From NCBI RefSeq assembly GCF_023715365.1, contig NZ_JAMBNZ010000001.1, positions 372,001 through 436,000 of the forward strand: 64,000 nt of DNA, written 5' to 3'. This document shows, in pieces, positions 8,420 through 16,617 of the stretch. The DNA comes from Georgenia satyanarayanai. Lineage in GTDB: Bacteria; Actinomycetota; Actinomycetes; Actinomycetales; Actinomycetaceae. Each line of letters begins with the position of its first letter. The first letter of the stretch is position 1. The position numbers and the translations under genes were made by a program. Under the pieces are notes generated by a model. That model made no database searches. It had not been told where the DNA came from and was given only the letters and a program-made list of their open reading frames with translations.

Positions 8420-8626
8420 ATGAGCAGCGACGACGCCCCCGCCCCGGACCTGCCTCGGATCGGCCGACCCGCCACCAATGCCCTGCACGAGCAGGGCGTG
8501 ACCTCGCTCGACCAGGTGGCCACCATGTCGGAGCGCGAGCTCCTCGCGCTCCACGGCGTCGGCCCGCGCGCCGTCCGGCTGCTGCGCGAGGCGCTCGCCG
8601 CGCAGGGACGCGACCTGGCGCCGTAG
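8420..8626 (+). CDS. Small helix-hairpin-helix protein
   Basis: A 68-residue protein that is essentially one helix-hairpin-helix DNA-binding unit: 'GRPATNALHEQGVTSLDQVA' then 'MSERELLALHGVGPRAVRLLREAL'. The LxxxxGVGPRAVxxL pattern is the non-specific DNA-contacting hairpin seen in RNA polymerase alpha C-terminal-like and pathogenicity-locus (Cdd1-like) proteins. The ATG at 8420 follows GGACCATGGGGCG, a weak ribosome site. The role is unknown; it could assist DNA repair or recombination. Confidence 0.7.
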   Translation: MSSDDAPAPDLPRIGRPATNALHEQGVTSLDQVATMSERELLALHGVGPRAVRLLREALAAQGRDLAP

Positions 8627-8743
8627 CGGTCTGCGGCGCCTCGGATCGCCACCGGTGAGAGCCCGGGTGGCGAATCGTGGGCGCACGGGCCGGGCGTGCG
8701 GAAGGATGACTGGGTCACTGAGGACCCGACCGTGAGGAGCACG

Positions 8744-10246
8744 ATGCCGAGCGCATCATTCGGCTGGACGGCCCACGGGACGCCCCTGCACGACGACGGG
8801 GCGGTACCCGCCGGCCGTGACGGCCGGCTCGAGCTCGCCGACGTCGGCCGGCTCGCGCGCCGCGCGGCCCGCGGACTGGCCGGCGTCGCGCGCGCGGAGG
8901 AGCGCGAGACGCTCTCGAGCCTGCTGCACGCGCACCTCGCCGCCCCGGTGGAGGAGCTCGACGTCGTCGAGGAGGGCCGGCCCGCCTACGAGCACGTCAA
9001 CGTCCAGGCCGGCCTGGACGGCTGGCTCGCCGCGGACCACCGCAGCCACCGCCTCGTCGGCATCGTCGGCTACCAGCACCGGCAGTTCGGCCTCGCGGAG
9101 CTGCTCGAGGGCATCGGCGGCGTGCACGACCCCTACGGCCCGCGGCCGGGGAACGTCTCGCGCGTCAACCTGCCGAGCGGGCCCGGAGGGCAGGTCGCGT
9201 CGTGCGTGCGGTGCGGGCTCTACCTCGTGGACGACGGCGGAAGCCCGCTGGCCGTGCTGCTGCGTGGTGCGGACCCGGAGTCGGGCCTCACCACGGTGAC
9301 TGTCGAGATCACCGGCCCCCACGCTCCGACGGTCGCGGCGGCGGCCCGCGAGATCCAGGAGCTCGCGACGACGCACAACGTCTTCCGTGGTCAGGTGCTG
9401 TCCTTCGACCACGAGATCTTCGGGCACGGCGGGACCCTGCTGCAGTTCCACGAGCGTCCTGCCGTGGGGAACGAGGACGTCATCCTGCCGGCCGCGGCCG
9501 CCGAGGCCATCCGGCGGCAGGTCGTCGAGGTGGCTCGGCACAAGGAGCGGCTGCTGTCCGCCGGCCAGCACCTCAAGCGTGGGCTGCTCCTGTACGGGCC
9601 TCCGGGAGTGGGTAAGACGCACACCGTGCGGCACCTCATCAGCAGCCTCACCGGCACGACGGTCATCCAGCTGACCGGCGGGGCCCTGTCCCTCATCAGC
9701 GAGGCGTGCTCGGTGGCGCGGGCGCTGCAGCCGGCGATGGTCGTCGTGGAGGACGTCGATCTCATCGCCGAGGACAGGGACCTGCACTCCGGTGCCCACC
9801 CGCTGCTCTTCCAGCTCCTCGGGGAGATGGACGGCCTGGCCGAGGACGCCGACGTCGTCTTCGTGCTCACCACCAACCGGGCGGACCTGCTGGAGCCCGC
9901 GCTCGCCGCTCGCCCGGGGCGCGTGGACCAGGCGGTGGAGCTCCCGCTTCCCGACGGCGAGGCCCGCCGACGGCTGTTCGAGCTCTACTCCGGGACGCTG
10001 GTCCTGGACCGGTCCCACCTCGACGCCGTGGTGGATCGCACCGAGGGCGTCACGGCGTCCTTCGTCAAGGAGCTGCTCAGGCGGGCGGCCCTGTTCGCGG
10101 CGGAACGCGGCTCCGGGGACGGTGACGGGGGCCTGGCCGTCTCGGCCGAGGACCTCGACGCCGCGCTCTGCGAGCTGCTCGACACCCGCAACGCGATGAC
10201 GCGGGTGGTGCTCGGCGGCGCCGGCAATGCCACGCGGGAGGACTGA
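8744..10246 (+). CDS. AAA-family ATPase with a novel N-terminal region
   Basis: A 500-residue protein. The C-terminal half is a classic AAA module: Walker A GPPGVGKTHT near residue 285, Walker B VVVVEDVDLI near residue 331, sensor-1 TTNRADL, and a possible arginine finger in ARPGRVDQAVELPLPD, followed by the small helical lid. The first 250 residues are not recognisable; they include HAHLAAPVEELDVVEE and GYQHRQFGLAELLEGIGGVHDPYG. The layout resembles proteasome-ATPase/FtsH/Cdc48-type single-ring ATPases without a protease. The ATG at 8744 has GAGGAG 5 bases upstream. It stands alone. Confidence 0.8.
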   Translation: MPSASFGWTAHGTPLHDDGAVPAGRDGRLELADVGRLARRAARGLAGVARAEERETLSSLLHAHLAAPVEELDVVEEGRPAYEHVNVQAGLDGWLAADHRSHRLVGIVGYQHRQFGLAELLEGIGGVHDPYGPRPGNVSRVNLPSGPGGQVASCVRCGLYLVDDGGSPLAVLLRGADPESGLTTVTVEITGPHAPTVAAAAREIQELATTHNVFRGQVLSFDHEIFGHGGTLLQFHERPAVGNEDVILPAAAAEAIRRQVVEVARHKERLLSAGQHLKRGLLLYGPPGVGKTHTVRHLISSLTGTTVIQLTGGALSLISEACSVARALQPAMVVVEDVDLIAEDRDLHSGAHPLLFQLLGEMDGLAEDADVVFVLTTNRADLLEPALAARPGRVDQAVELPLPDGEARRRLFELYSGTLVLDRSHLDAVVDRTEGVTASFVKELLRRAALFAAERGSGDGDGGLAVSAEDLDAALCELLDTRNAMTRVVLGGAGNATRED

Positions 10247-10281
10247 CCGGCCGGGGGCACACCTGTCCCCTCGGCCTCCGG

Positions 10282-11907
10282 CTACGGGTCGGCGGTGATG
10301 AGCCAGCCGTGGCGGTCGCGGAACCACCACGTGCCCTCGGACCGGGTGATGGTGATCTCCTGGGCGTGGACCCAGTCATGGTGGTGCCAGCACAGGAGCA
10401 CGCCGTGCTCGACGTCGGTGCCTCCGAGGTGCTGGGCCCACCACAGCGAGTGGTGGACCTCCCCGAAGCCCGGTGGCTCGTCGCAGCCCGGGTACTGGCA
10501 GTGCCTGTCCCTCGCGATGATGGCCCGGACCTGGTTGGCGGGAAAGATCCGCTTCTCGCGGCCGGCGTCGAGGATGGTGGAGACGGCCCCGAAGATCACG
10601 CGGGAGATCTGAGACTCGCAGGCGAGCCGGGCCAGCACCGCGGGTGGGATGGGGGTGCCGTCCTCAAGGGTGGGCGGCTCGAGGCCGCGGACCTGCTCGT
10701 AGTCGATCGCGGTGGAGATGACGTGGTCGTCACCGGACTCCCACCGCTCGAGCCAGCGGCGGGTCTCCTCCGAGGCGGTGAAGAGCCCCACCTCGCCCTC
10801 CGGTGCGGGCGCCTCGGGGTCGCGCGGGCCGCCGGTGGCGGTGAGTGCGGCCTGGCTGGAGGGGCCGAAGGTGGCTCCGGGGGCGTAGGGACGCCCGTCG
10901 GGGCCGACCCGCGGGATGGCTGAACCCATGGCTGCGGCGAGGGCCCGCAGGGTCTCGATCGTGGTGGTGACGGTGAGGTGGGGCCGGATCCGTGCCGCGG
11001 CTCCCTGGATGCCGGCGTCGAGGGACTGGCTGGCCAAGGAGACAAGGGCGGCCGCGCGGCGCTGCGCCGGGGTGCGCTCGTCACCCTTGCCCTTGCGGCC
11101 CGCGTGCGCCTGCAGCGCGGTGCTGACGATCTGGCCGGCGACCTCGTCCAGCCAACCGCGGAGGTGGAAGCCGTCGGTGGTCCGGGAGAGCGTGAGCTCC
11201 TCCTTGCTGCCAGCCTCGCGCCATGCACGATCCGCGCCCTCCGGGTCCACCCTGACGGTCCAGGCCCGGACGAGCTGCGTGAAGGTGCCTGCGTCCATCG
11301 CCGATGCCTGCGCGACGAGGAAGGCCTCCCCCAGGTCCGCGTCGGTGAGCTGGGTCCGCAGCTGCCGGGTGCGGACGGCCTCACGGACGAGCACGGCGAC
11401 GTGGTCGGGACCGATGCGCCCCGCCGCCAGTGCTGCCCGGGTGAGGGGCAGGTGGTCGCGCAGCGCCCGTGACTCCCGGACCTGACGGGAGGCGCCGGCC
11501 GCGGTGGAGCCGGTGCGCTGCCGCAGCCAGGCGCTGTAGGTGCGTGAGCCCTGCAGCGCCCACAGGCCGTTGGCGTCCACGACGGTGAGCACCTGGGCGC
11601 GCAGGGCGGCGAGGTGCCGGGCGGCCCGCTCGATCTCGTCGAGCGCGTCGTGGGCCGCCTGGCCGGGGAGCTCGTGCCAGGGGACGTCAGTGAGGGCGGT
11701 GAGGGTGTCGGTGACACCCGTCAGCGCGGCGACCGGGCCCGGCAGCGTGGCGGTGGCGGTGGCGCCGCCATCGGCAGCGGGGGTGGCGTCGCCATCGGCA
11801 GCGGCGGTGGCGGTGGCGGTGGCGGTGGGCGCCGTGACACGGCGCTCATCCCCATCCAGCCTGGGCTTCCAGCCCGACGGCGCATCAGGCGGCATCTTTG
11901 CGGCCAT
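10282..11907 (-). CDS. DUF222 (13E12 repeat family) protein with C-terminal HNH nuclease domain
   Basis: A 541-residue protein. After an Ala/Thr-rich low-complexity start, the DUF222 helical region (WLRQRTGSTAAGASRQVRESRAL... LPLTRAALAAGRIGPDHV) fills the middle, and an HNH domain closes the protein: 'RDRHCQYPGCDEPPGFGEVHH' and 'LLCWHHHDWVH', with the two CxxC/HxH-type zinc ligands visible. The usual Asn of H-N-H is replaced by His in 'DVEHGVLLC'. Family members are multicopy, often damage-inducible genes in actinobacteria, linked to REP13E12 elements in mycobacteria. The ATG at 11907 has GGGGAGGTGA upstream. Two copies of a PafBC-type promoter precede it. Confidence 0.85.
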   Translation of the reverse strand: MAAKMPPDAPSGWKPRLDGDERRVTAPTATATATAAADGDATPAADGGATATATLPGPVAALTGVTDTLTALTDVPWHELPGQAAHDALDEIERAARHLAALRAQVLTVVDANGLWALQGSRTYSAWLRQRTGSTAAGASRQVRESRALRDHLPLTRAALAAGRIGPDHVAVLVREAVRTRQLRTQLTDADLGEAFLVAQASAMDAGTFTQLVRAWTVRVDPEGADRAWREAGSKEELTLSRTTDGFHLRGWLDEVAGQIVSTALQAHAGRKGKGDERTPAQRRAAALVSLASQSLDAGIQGAAARIRPHLTVTTTIETLRALAAAMGSAIPRVGPDGRPYAPGATFGPSSQAALTATGGPRDPEAPAPEGEVGLFTASEETRRWLERWESGDDHVISTAIDYEQVRGLEPPTLEDGTPIPPAVLARLACESQISRVIFGAVSTILDAGREKRIFPANQVRAIIARDRHCQYPGCDEPPGFGEVHHSLWWAQHLGGTDVEHGVLLCWHHHDWVHAQEITITRSEGTWWFRDRHGWLITADP

Positions 11908-11930
11908 CGCGCTCACCTCCCCGCTGAGAA

Positions 11931-11967
11931 CCTCTTCCCCCAACGGTAGATCCGACCACTGACATCG
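11931..11967 (-). promoter_or_regulatory. PafBC-type (RecA-independent) DNA-damage promoter, proximal copy
   Basis: On the minus strand this 37-base segment reads TGTCAGTG (11964-11957), exactly 8 bases, then TACCGT (11948-11943). This equals the mycobacterial RecA-NDp motif tTGTCRgtg-N8-TAnnnT bound through PafBC. It lies 24 bases upstream of the DUF222-HNH start codon. Confidence 0.7.
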
Positions 11968-12073
11968 CCCCGAGCGCGGCCCGAAGGTCCGCGCGGCCAC
12001 CGGTGCCCGCCGTGACGGCACCGTCCGCGCGTGCCCCGCGTGCCGTCACCGAACCCACCTCCAGCGGTGTCGT

Positions 12074-12110
12074 CCTCTTCCCCCAACGGTAGATCCGACC
12101 ACTGACATCG
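12074..12110 (-). promoter_or_regulatory. PafBC-type DNA-damage promoter, distal copy (exact 37-bp direct repeat)
   Basis: All 37 bases are identical to 11931-11967, 143 bases further upstream. TGTCAGTG is at 12107-12100 and TACCGT at 12091-12086. The DNA between the copies contains a GTGACGGCAC/GTGCCGTCAC hairpin and no gene. Together with the proximal copy this makes two tandem damage promoters for the HNH gene. Confidence 0.65.
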
Positions 12111-12126
12111 GTCCGGCCCGTGCGTG

Positions 12127-12215
12127 TTGACAGCCACACCCGCCCGGTGCCAAGATCTCGGCCATCCCCGGAAACGATTCCAACGGCTGCGACACCCAGC
12201 CCTGGAAACGTTTCC
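12127..12215 (+). promoter_or_regulatory. Promoter and two LacI-type operators of the sugar/ADP-ribosylglycohydrolase operon
   Basis: TTGACA (12127-12132), an 18-base spacer and CAAGAT (12151-12156) form a promoter, with the start expected near 12163. Downstream are GGAAACGATTCC (12170-12181) and GGAAACGTTTCC (12204-12215), near-perfect and perfect 12-base palindromes centred on CG, the hallmark of LacI/GalR operators. They are 34 bases apart, about three helical turns, which suits cooperative road-block binding by the regulator encoded just after. Confidence 0.8.
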
Positions 12216-12259
12216 GAATCGGGCCTGGCACCACCACTCAACGACGAAGGAGGGCGACA

Positions 12260-13318
12260 GTGACGTCTCCACGCGCGACGCTCATCCAGGTCGCCCGCCG
12301 CGCCGGGGTCTCCCTCGCCTCCACCTCCCGCGCCCTGCACGGCACCGGTGCCAGCCCCGCGATGGTCGAGCGCGTACGTGCCGCCGCCGAGGAGCTCGGG
12401 TACCGCCCCCACGAGACGGGCCGGTCCCTGCGCATGAAGCGCACCTTCCAGGTCGCCTTTGCCGTCGCCGACATCGGCAACCCCGTCTACATCGAGATGC
12501 TCACCGCGATCCACGCGGTCCTCGCGCCGCACGGCTACCGCGTCGTCGTCATGTCCACCGGGGGCACGGTCGCCTCGACCGTCGACCTCGTCCACAGCCT
12601 CGACGGCGGCTTCGTCGACGGCATGATCATCAGCCCGCTGCGCGTGGACGACGCCTTCGTCACCGCCGTCGAGGAGGCCACGGTCCCCGTCGTCGTCATC
12701 GGCCGCTCCCTGGCCGACCACGGCATCGACTCCGTCTCCACCGACTCCACCGGCGGCATCGTGCAGGCGGTCGACCACCTCGTCGCCGTCGGCCGCCGCC
12801 GGATCGGCTTCCTCAACGGCCCCCTCGACACCACCCCGGGCGAGGCCCGGCAGCGCGGCTTCGACGCCGCCACCCGCACCGCCGCCTTCACCGCCGCGAA
12901 CGGCGGCACCGAGGTGGCCGAGGACTTCACCGTCACCGCCGGCCTCGCCGCCGCCCACCGCCTCCTCGACCGCGCCGACGACGCCGGCACCCCCCTCGAC
13001 GCCGTCGTCGCCGCCAACGACCTCCTCGCCATCGGTGCCATCCGCGCCGCCGGCGAGCGTGGACTCACCGTGCCCGGCGACCTCGCCGTCACCGGCATGG
13101 ACGACACCGACATCGGCCGTGTCTTCCAGCCCAGCCTCACGAGCGTCTCGCTCGGCTCGGGCCGGCGCGGCCACCTCGCCGCCGAGCTCGTGCTCGGCCT
13201 CGTCGACGACGGTGAGGAGCGGGGCCGGTACGTCACCGTCGGCCCCGAGCTCATCGTCCGTGAGTCGTCCGTGTCCGCCCCCACCCCATCCCCCTCACCA
13301 CGCAAGGAGGACGCATGA
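12260..13318 (+). CDS. LacI-family repressor of the adjacent catabolic operon
   Basis: A 352-residue LacI/GalR regulator. The N-terminal helix-turn-helix (TLIQVARRAGVSLASTSRAL) with hinge helix (GYRPHETGRSLRMKRT) is followed by a type-1 periplasmic-binding-like effector domain, with 'DIGNPVYIEMLTAIH', 'FLNGPLDTTPGEARQRGF', 'AVVAANDLLAIGAI' and 'VTGMDDTDIGRVFQPSLTSV'. The hinge has RSLRM rather than the common 'ARSL'. The GTG at 12260 has AAGGAGGGC upstream. The stop overlaps the start of the first permease (ATGA), so the regulator is the first gene of its own operon and is autoregulated through the two palindromes upstream. The ligand is unknown. Confidence 0.88.
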   Translation: MTSPRATLIQVARRAGVSLASTSRALHGTGASPAMVERVRAAAEELGYRPHETGRSLRMKRTFQVAFAVADIGNPVYIEMLTAIHAVLAPHGYRVVVMSTGGTVASTVDLVHSLDGGFVDGMIISPLRVDDAFVTAVEEATVPVVVIGRSLADHGIDSVSTDSTGGIVQAVDHLVAVGRRRIGFLNGPLDTTPGEARQRGFDAATRTAAFTAANGGTEVAEDFTVTAGLAAAHRLLDRADDAGTPLDAVVAANDLLAIGAIRAAGERGLTVPGDLAVTGMDDTDIGRVFQPSLTSVSLGSGRRGHLAAELVLGLVDDGEERGRYVTVGPELIVRESSVSAPTPSPSPRKEDA

Positions 13319-14289
13319 CGGCACCGATGCTCGCCGCAGGAGCGCGGCCGGACGCACCCGCGCCCCGGCCCAGCCGCGGCTCACCCCGTCGCCGCAGCGG
13401 GCTCGATCGGGCCCGGCGCCGTGAGGCCGCCGCGCTCGTCATCCCCTCGCTCATCCCGATCCTCGTGCTCAGTGTCGCGCCCCTCATCGTCGGCGTCGCG
13501 CTCGCCTTCACCGACGCGCGCCTCGTGCGCAACCCGGAGTACACCTTCGTCGGCACCGAGAACTTCGCCCGGCTGCTCGACAACTCCTTCTTCTGGGACT
13601 CCTTCCGCATCGGCATGGTCTGGGCGGTGTCGGTCACGCTGCTCCAGCTGCTCGCCGGGATGGGTTTGGCGCTGCTCCTCAACTCCGGCCTGCGCCTCCA
13701 GGGCCTCACCCGCGTCCTGGCCCTCATCCCGTGGGCGATGCCGCCCGTCGTCGTGGCGATCATGTGGCAGATGATCTACTCGCCCAACGCGGGGCCGCTC
13801 AACGCCGTCCTCGGCGGCATCGGCCTGCCGGACGACATCAACTGGCTCGCCAACTTCTCCACCGCGCTGCCCGCCGTCATCGTCGTCGGCGTGTGGGTCG
13901 GCATGCCACAGACCACCGTCACCCTCCTCGCCGGCCTCCAGCAGATCCCCGAGGAGCTCCACGAGGCCGCCTCGATGGACGGGGCCAGCGCGTGGCGCCG
14001 CTTCACCGCTGTCACCTGGCCCTCGCTGCGCCCGATCGTCACCTCGATCACGTCGCTGAACTTCATCTGGAACTTCAACTCGTTCTCGCTGGTCTACGTC
14101 CTCACCGAGGGCGGCCCCGGCGGCCGGACGATGCTGCCGATGCTCTTCACCTACCTCGAGGCGTTCAAGAACCGGAACATCGGCTACGCCGCCGCGATGG
14201 GCGTCGTCCTCGTCGTCGTCGTCGTCATCCTCCTCGCCGTCTACCTGTGGTCCCAGTTCCGCGAGGACAGCACCGAGAGGAAGGGCTGA
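13315..14289 (+). CDS. Sugar ABC transporter permease (MalF/UgpA type)
   Basis: A 324-residue inner-membrane permease of the carbohydrate-uptake-1 family. Six or more membrane segments follow a positively charged N-terminus; the cytoplasmic EAA loop reads 'EELHEAASMDGASAWRRFTAVTWPSLRPIV', the site that contacts the ATPase. Start ATG overlaps the repressor stop (ATGA), with AGGAGG 4 bases upstream. It pairs with the permease at 14294 and the binding protein at 15162. No ATPase gene is in the operon, so a shared MsiK-type ATPase, usual in actinobacteria, must energise it. Confidence 0.9.
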   Translation: MTAPMLAAGARPDAPAPRPSRGSPRRRSGLDRARRREAAALVIPSLIPILVLSVAPLIVGVALAFTDARLVRNPEYTFVGTENFARLLDNSFFWDSFRIGMVWAVSVTLLQLLAGMGLALLLNSGLRLQGLTRVLALIPWAMPPVVVAIMWQMIYSPNAGPLNAVLGGIGLPDDINWLANFSTALPAVIVVGVWVGMPQTTVTLLAGLQQIPEELHEAASMDGASAWRRFTAVTWPSLRPIVTSITSLNFIWNFNSFSLVYVLTEGGPGGRTMLPMLFTYLEAFKNRNIGYAAAMGVVLVVVVVILLAVYLWSQFREDSTERKG

Positions 14290-14293
14290 GCCG

Positions 14294-15121
14294 ATGCGCA
14301 CCCTGATCCGCCCCGCCCAGTACGCGGCGCTCGTCGCCTACATCGTCTTCCTGGGCTTCCCGCTCCTGTGGCTCATCTCGGCCTCGTTCAAGTCCTCGGG
14401 GGAGCTCAACTCGCTCTCGATCAGCCTGCTGCCGGGCGAGTGGCACTGGGAGAACTACTCCAACGCCCTCGCCCGTCAGGGCCTGGTGCGCTCCGCCGCC
14501 AACAGCGCCGCCGTCGCCCTCGTCTCCACGGTGCTCGTCATCGTCATCGCGATGCCGACGGCGTACGTCCTGGCCCGCCTCAAGGGCAAGGTCCGGGCCG
14601 CCGGGATCGGCTGGATCCTCGTGAGCCAGGTCTTCCCGGTCATCCTTATCATCCTGCCGCTCTTCCTCATCCTGCGGACGCTCGGCCTCACCGACAGCCT
14701 CGTCGGCCTCACCCTCGTCCACACGACCTACACGTTGCCCTTCGCGCTGTGGATGCTCCAGGGCTACGTCACCGGCATCCCGGTGGACCTCGAGGAGGCC
14801 GGCTCGATGGACGGCGCCGCCCGGCTGCGGGTGCTGCGCTCGATCGTCTTCCCGCTGCTCGTCCCGGGAGTCGTCGCGACCGCGATGTTCTCCTTCGTCT
14901 CCTCGTGGAACGAGTTCTTCTTCGCCCTCGTCCTCCTGCAGTCCCCGGAGAACTACACCCTGCCCATCACGCTGAAGATGTTCATCGGCGGCGAGGGCAA
15001 GGTGGCGCTCGGCCCGCTGGCGGCCGGCTCCGTGCTCGCCGCGATCCCCAGCATCGTCTTCTTCTCGATCATGCAGCGCAAGCTCGTCGGCGGCCTCATG
15101 TCCGGCGCCGTCAAGGGCTGA
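14294..15121 (+). CDS. Sugar ABC transporter permease (MalG/UgpE type)
   Basis: A 275-residue partner permease with six predicted membrane segments, beginning MRTLIRPAQYAALVAYIVFLGFPLLWL. The EAA loop is 'DLEEAGSMDGAARLRVLRSIVFPLLVPGV'. The protein ends 'MQRKLVGGLMSGAVKG', the typical MalG-type tail. It starts 4 bases after the first permease stop, with AGGAAGG overlapping that gene's end. Together the two form the membrane channel of an importer for an unidentified oligosaccharide or glycoside. Confidence 0.9.
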   Translation: MRTLIRPAQYAALVAYIVFLGFPLLWLISASFKSSGELNSLSISLLPGEWHWENYSNALARQGLVRSAANSAAVALVSTVLVIVIAMPTAYVLARLKGKVRAAGIGWILVSQVFPVILIILPLFLILRTLGLTDSLVGLTLVHTTYTLPFALWMLQGYVTGIPVDLEEAGSMDGAARLRVLRSIVFPLLVPGVVATAMFSFVSSWNEFFFALVLLQSPENYTLPITLKMFIGGEGKVALGPLAAGSVLAAIPSIVFFSIMQRKLVGGLMSGAVKG

Positions 15122-15161
15122 CACCCAGACCCCACCCCCATCCCCCTCGAAAGGTCGACCA

Positions 15162-16445
15162 ATGAAGATCCGTGGAGCCTCCACAGCCGCATGCCTCACG
15201 ATCGCCGCGCTCACCCTCGCCGCCTGCGGTGGCGGGGGCGACGACGGCGGCAGTGCCGACGGGCCCGTGACCCTCAAGTTCCAGTCCCTCTCCGACCAGC
15301 CCGCCGCCATCGAGGCGACGGAGGCGATCGTCGCCGAGTGGAACGAGGCCAACGCCGACGTCCAGGTGGAGATCGTCCCCGCCGGCTGGGACGGCATCTA
15401 CGACAAGCTCATCACCCAGTTCAACGGCGGCGCCGCCCCCGACGTCATCCACTACGAGGCGGCGAGCATCGTCCCCTTCGCCCGCGACGGCTACCTCGCC
15501 GACCTCTCGGAGTACATGTCCGACGAGCGCCGCGCCGACATCCCCGAGGGCATCCTCGACTCGGTGACCGTCGACGACCAGGTCATCGCCTACCCCACCG
15601 AGCTGCAGTCCTACATGGTCTTCGCCAACACCGCGCTCCTGGAGGAGGCGGGCGTCGAGGTCCCCACCGGGGAGACGATGACGTGGGAGCAGCTGCGCGA
15701 GATCGCGCAGACGACGACGACGGACGACACCTACGGCCTCGGCTGGGGCCTGGCGAGCCCGACGGCGGCGTTCATGTCCTTCGCCCCGGGCTTCGGCGGC
15801 ACCTTCTTCGAGGGCACCGGCACCGACGCGAGCATCACGATCGGTGAGGGCGAGCTGGCCGTGCCCGAGCTCGTCCACACGATGGCCTTCGAGGACGAGA
15901 CGGTCCTCCCGGTCACCCTCACGCAGTCCGGCTCCGAGGTCCTCGCCTCCTTCTACGCCGGCCAGATCGCCATGACGGTCCAGGGCTCCTTCCAGGCCGC
16001 CAACATCGCCACCGACGCCCCCGAGGGCTTCGAGTGGACCGTGCTGCCCCCGCTCGAGGGCCCGCAGGGCGCCGGCCAGGCCGCCAACCCGCAGACCCTC
16101 TCGGTCAACATCGACTCCGAGCACGTCGAGGAGTCCGCCGAGTTCATCGAGTTCTTCACCGAGACCGAGAACCTCGCCGCCCTCAACGAGGCCGACGCGC
16201 TCATCCCGGCGACGACCTCCGCCCAGGAGTACATGGCCGAGAACCTCGGCGACGAGAACGGCTGGGCGACGATCCTCTCCTCCGGCCAGCACCTCGTCTC
16301 CGCGCCGTACCTGTTCGTCGACGCCTACGCGCAGTGGAAGGACACCGTGGCCACGCCCGCCTTCCAGCGCTACCTGGCGCAGGAGATCGACACCGCCGGC
16401 CTCGGCACGCAGCTCGAGGACGGCTGGGCCGAGATCACCGGCTGA
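15162..16445 (+). CDS. Sugar ABC transporter substrate-binding lipoprotein
   Basis: A 427-residue extracellular solute-binding protein (family 1). A lipoprotein signal with lipobox LTLAAC near residue 21 is followed by a GGGGDDGGS linker. The mature part has the family pattern: 'VTLKFQSLSDQPAAIEATEAIVAEWNEANADVQVEIVP' and 'DKLITQFNGGAAPDVIHYEA'. The ATG at 15162 has GAAAGG upstream. It lies between the permeases and the enzyme genes. A hairpin and a five-copy GC repeat follow, which could lower expression of downstream enzymes relative to this abundant protein. The ligand is not predictable; aromatic residues in the cleft suggest a carbohydrate. Confidence 0.9.
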   Translation: MKIRGASTAACLTIAALTLAACGGGGDDGGSADGPVTLKFQSLSDQPAAIEATEAIVAEWNEANADVQVEIVPAGWDGIYDKLITQFNGGAAPDVIHYEAASIVPFARDGYLADLSEYMSDERRADIPEGILDSVTVDDQVIAYPTELQSYMVFANTALLEEAGVEVPTGETMTWEQLREIAQTTTTDDTYGLGWGLASPTAAFMSFAPGFGGTFFEGTGTDASITIGEGELAVPELVHTMAFEDETVLPVTLTQSGSEVLASFYAGQIAMTVQGSFQAANIATDAPEGFEWTVLPPLEGPQGAGQAANPQTLSVNIDSEHVEESAEFIEFFTETENLAALNEADALIPATTSAQEYMAENLGDENGWATILSSGQHLVSAPYLFVDAYAQWKDTVATPAFQRYLAQEIDTAGLGTQLEDGWAEITG

Positions 16446-16452
16446 CCCCGTC

Positions 16453-16485
16453 GCGGGGCGGGTCCGATCACTGGGCCCGCCCCGC
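16453..16485 (+). terminator. Hairpin after the binding-protein gene
   Basis: Thirteen-base arms (16453-16465, 16473-16485) with one G-U pair and a 7-base loop, starting 8 bases after the stop. It probably acts as a partial terminator or an RNA-stabilising hairpin inside the operon. Confidence 0.5.
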
Positions 16486-16491
16486 CACACC

Positions 16492-16581
16492 CCGGCCGCC
16501 CCGCGGCCACCGGCCGCCCCGCGGCCACCGGCCGCCCCGCGGCCACCGGCCGCCCCGCGGCCACCGGCCGCCCCGCGGCCA
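16492..16581. repeat. Five exact tandem copies of an 18-bp GC repeat
   Basis: The unit CCGGCCGCCCCGCGGCCA is repeated five times without change. Each unit can fold by itself (GGCCG/CGGCC with loop CCCCG), giving a row of small hairpins between the binding-protein gene and the first ADP-ribosylglycohydrolase gene. Copy number is likely to vary between strains. Confidence 0.9.
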
Positions 16582-16617
16582 CCGCACGTACCGCAACACG
16601 AAGGCAGGAGTAGATCT

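Noticed and set aside
11907-12260. A sigma-type or SOS (LexA) box before the HNH gene
   Set aside because: No GAAC-N4-GTTC-like palindrome is present; the repeated motif fits the PafBC class instead.
16492-16581. Possible CRISPR array
   Set aside because: The copies are directly adjacent with no spacers and no cas genes are present; it is a simple tandem repeat.
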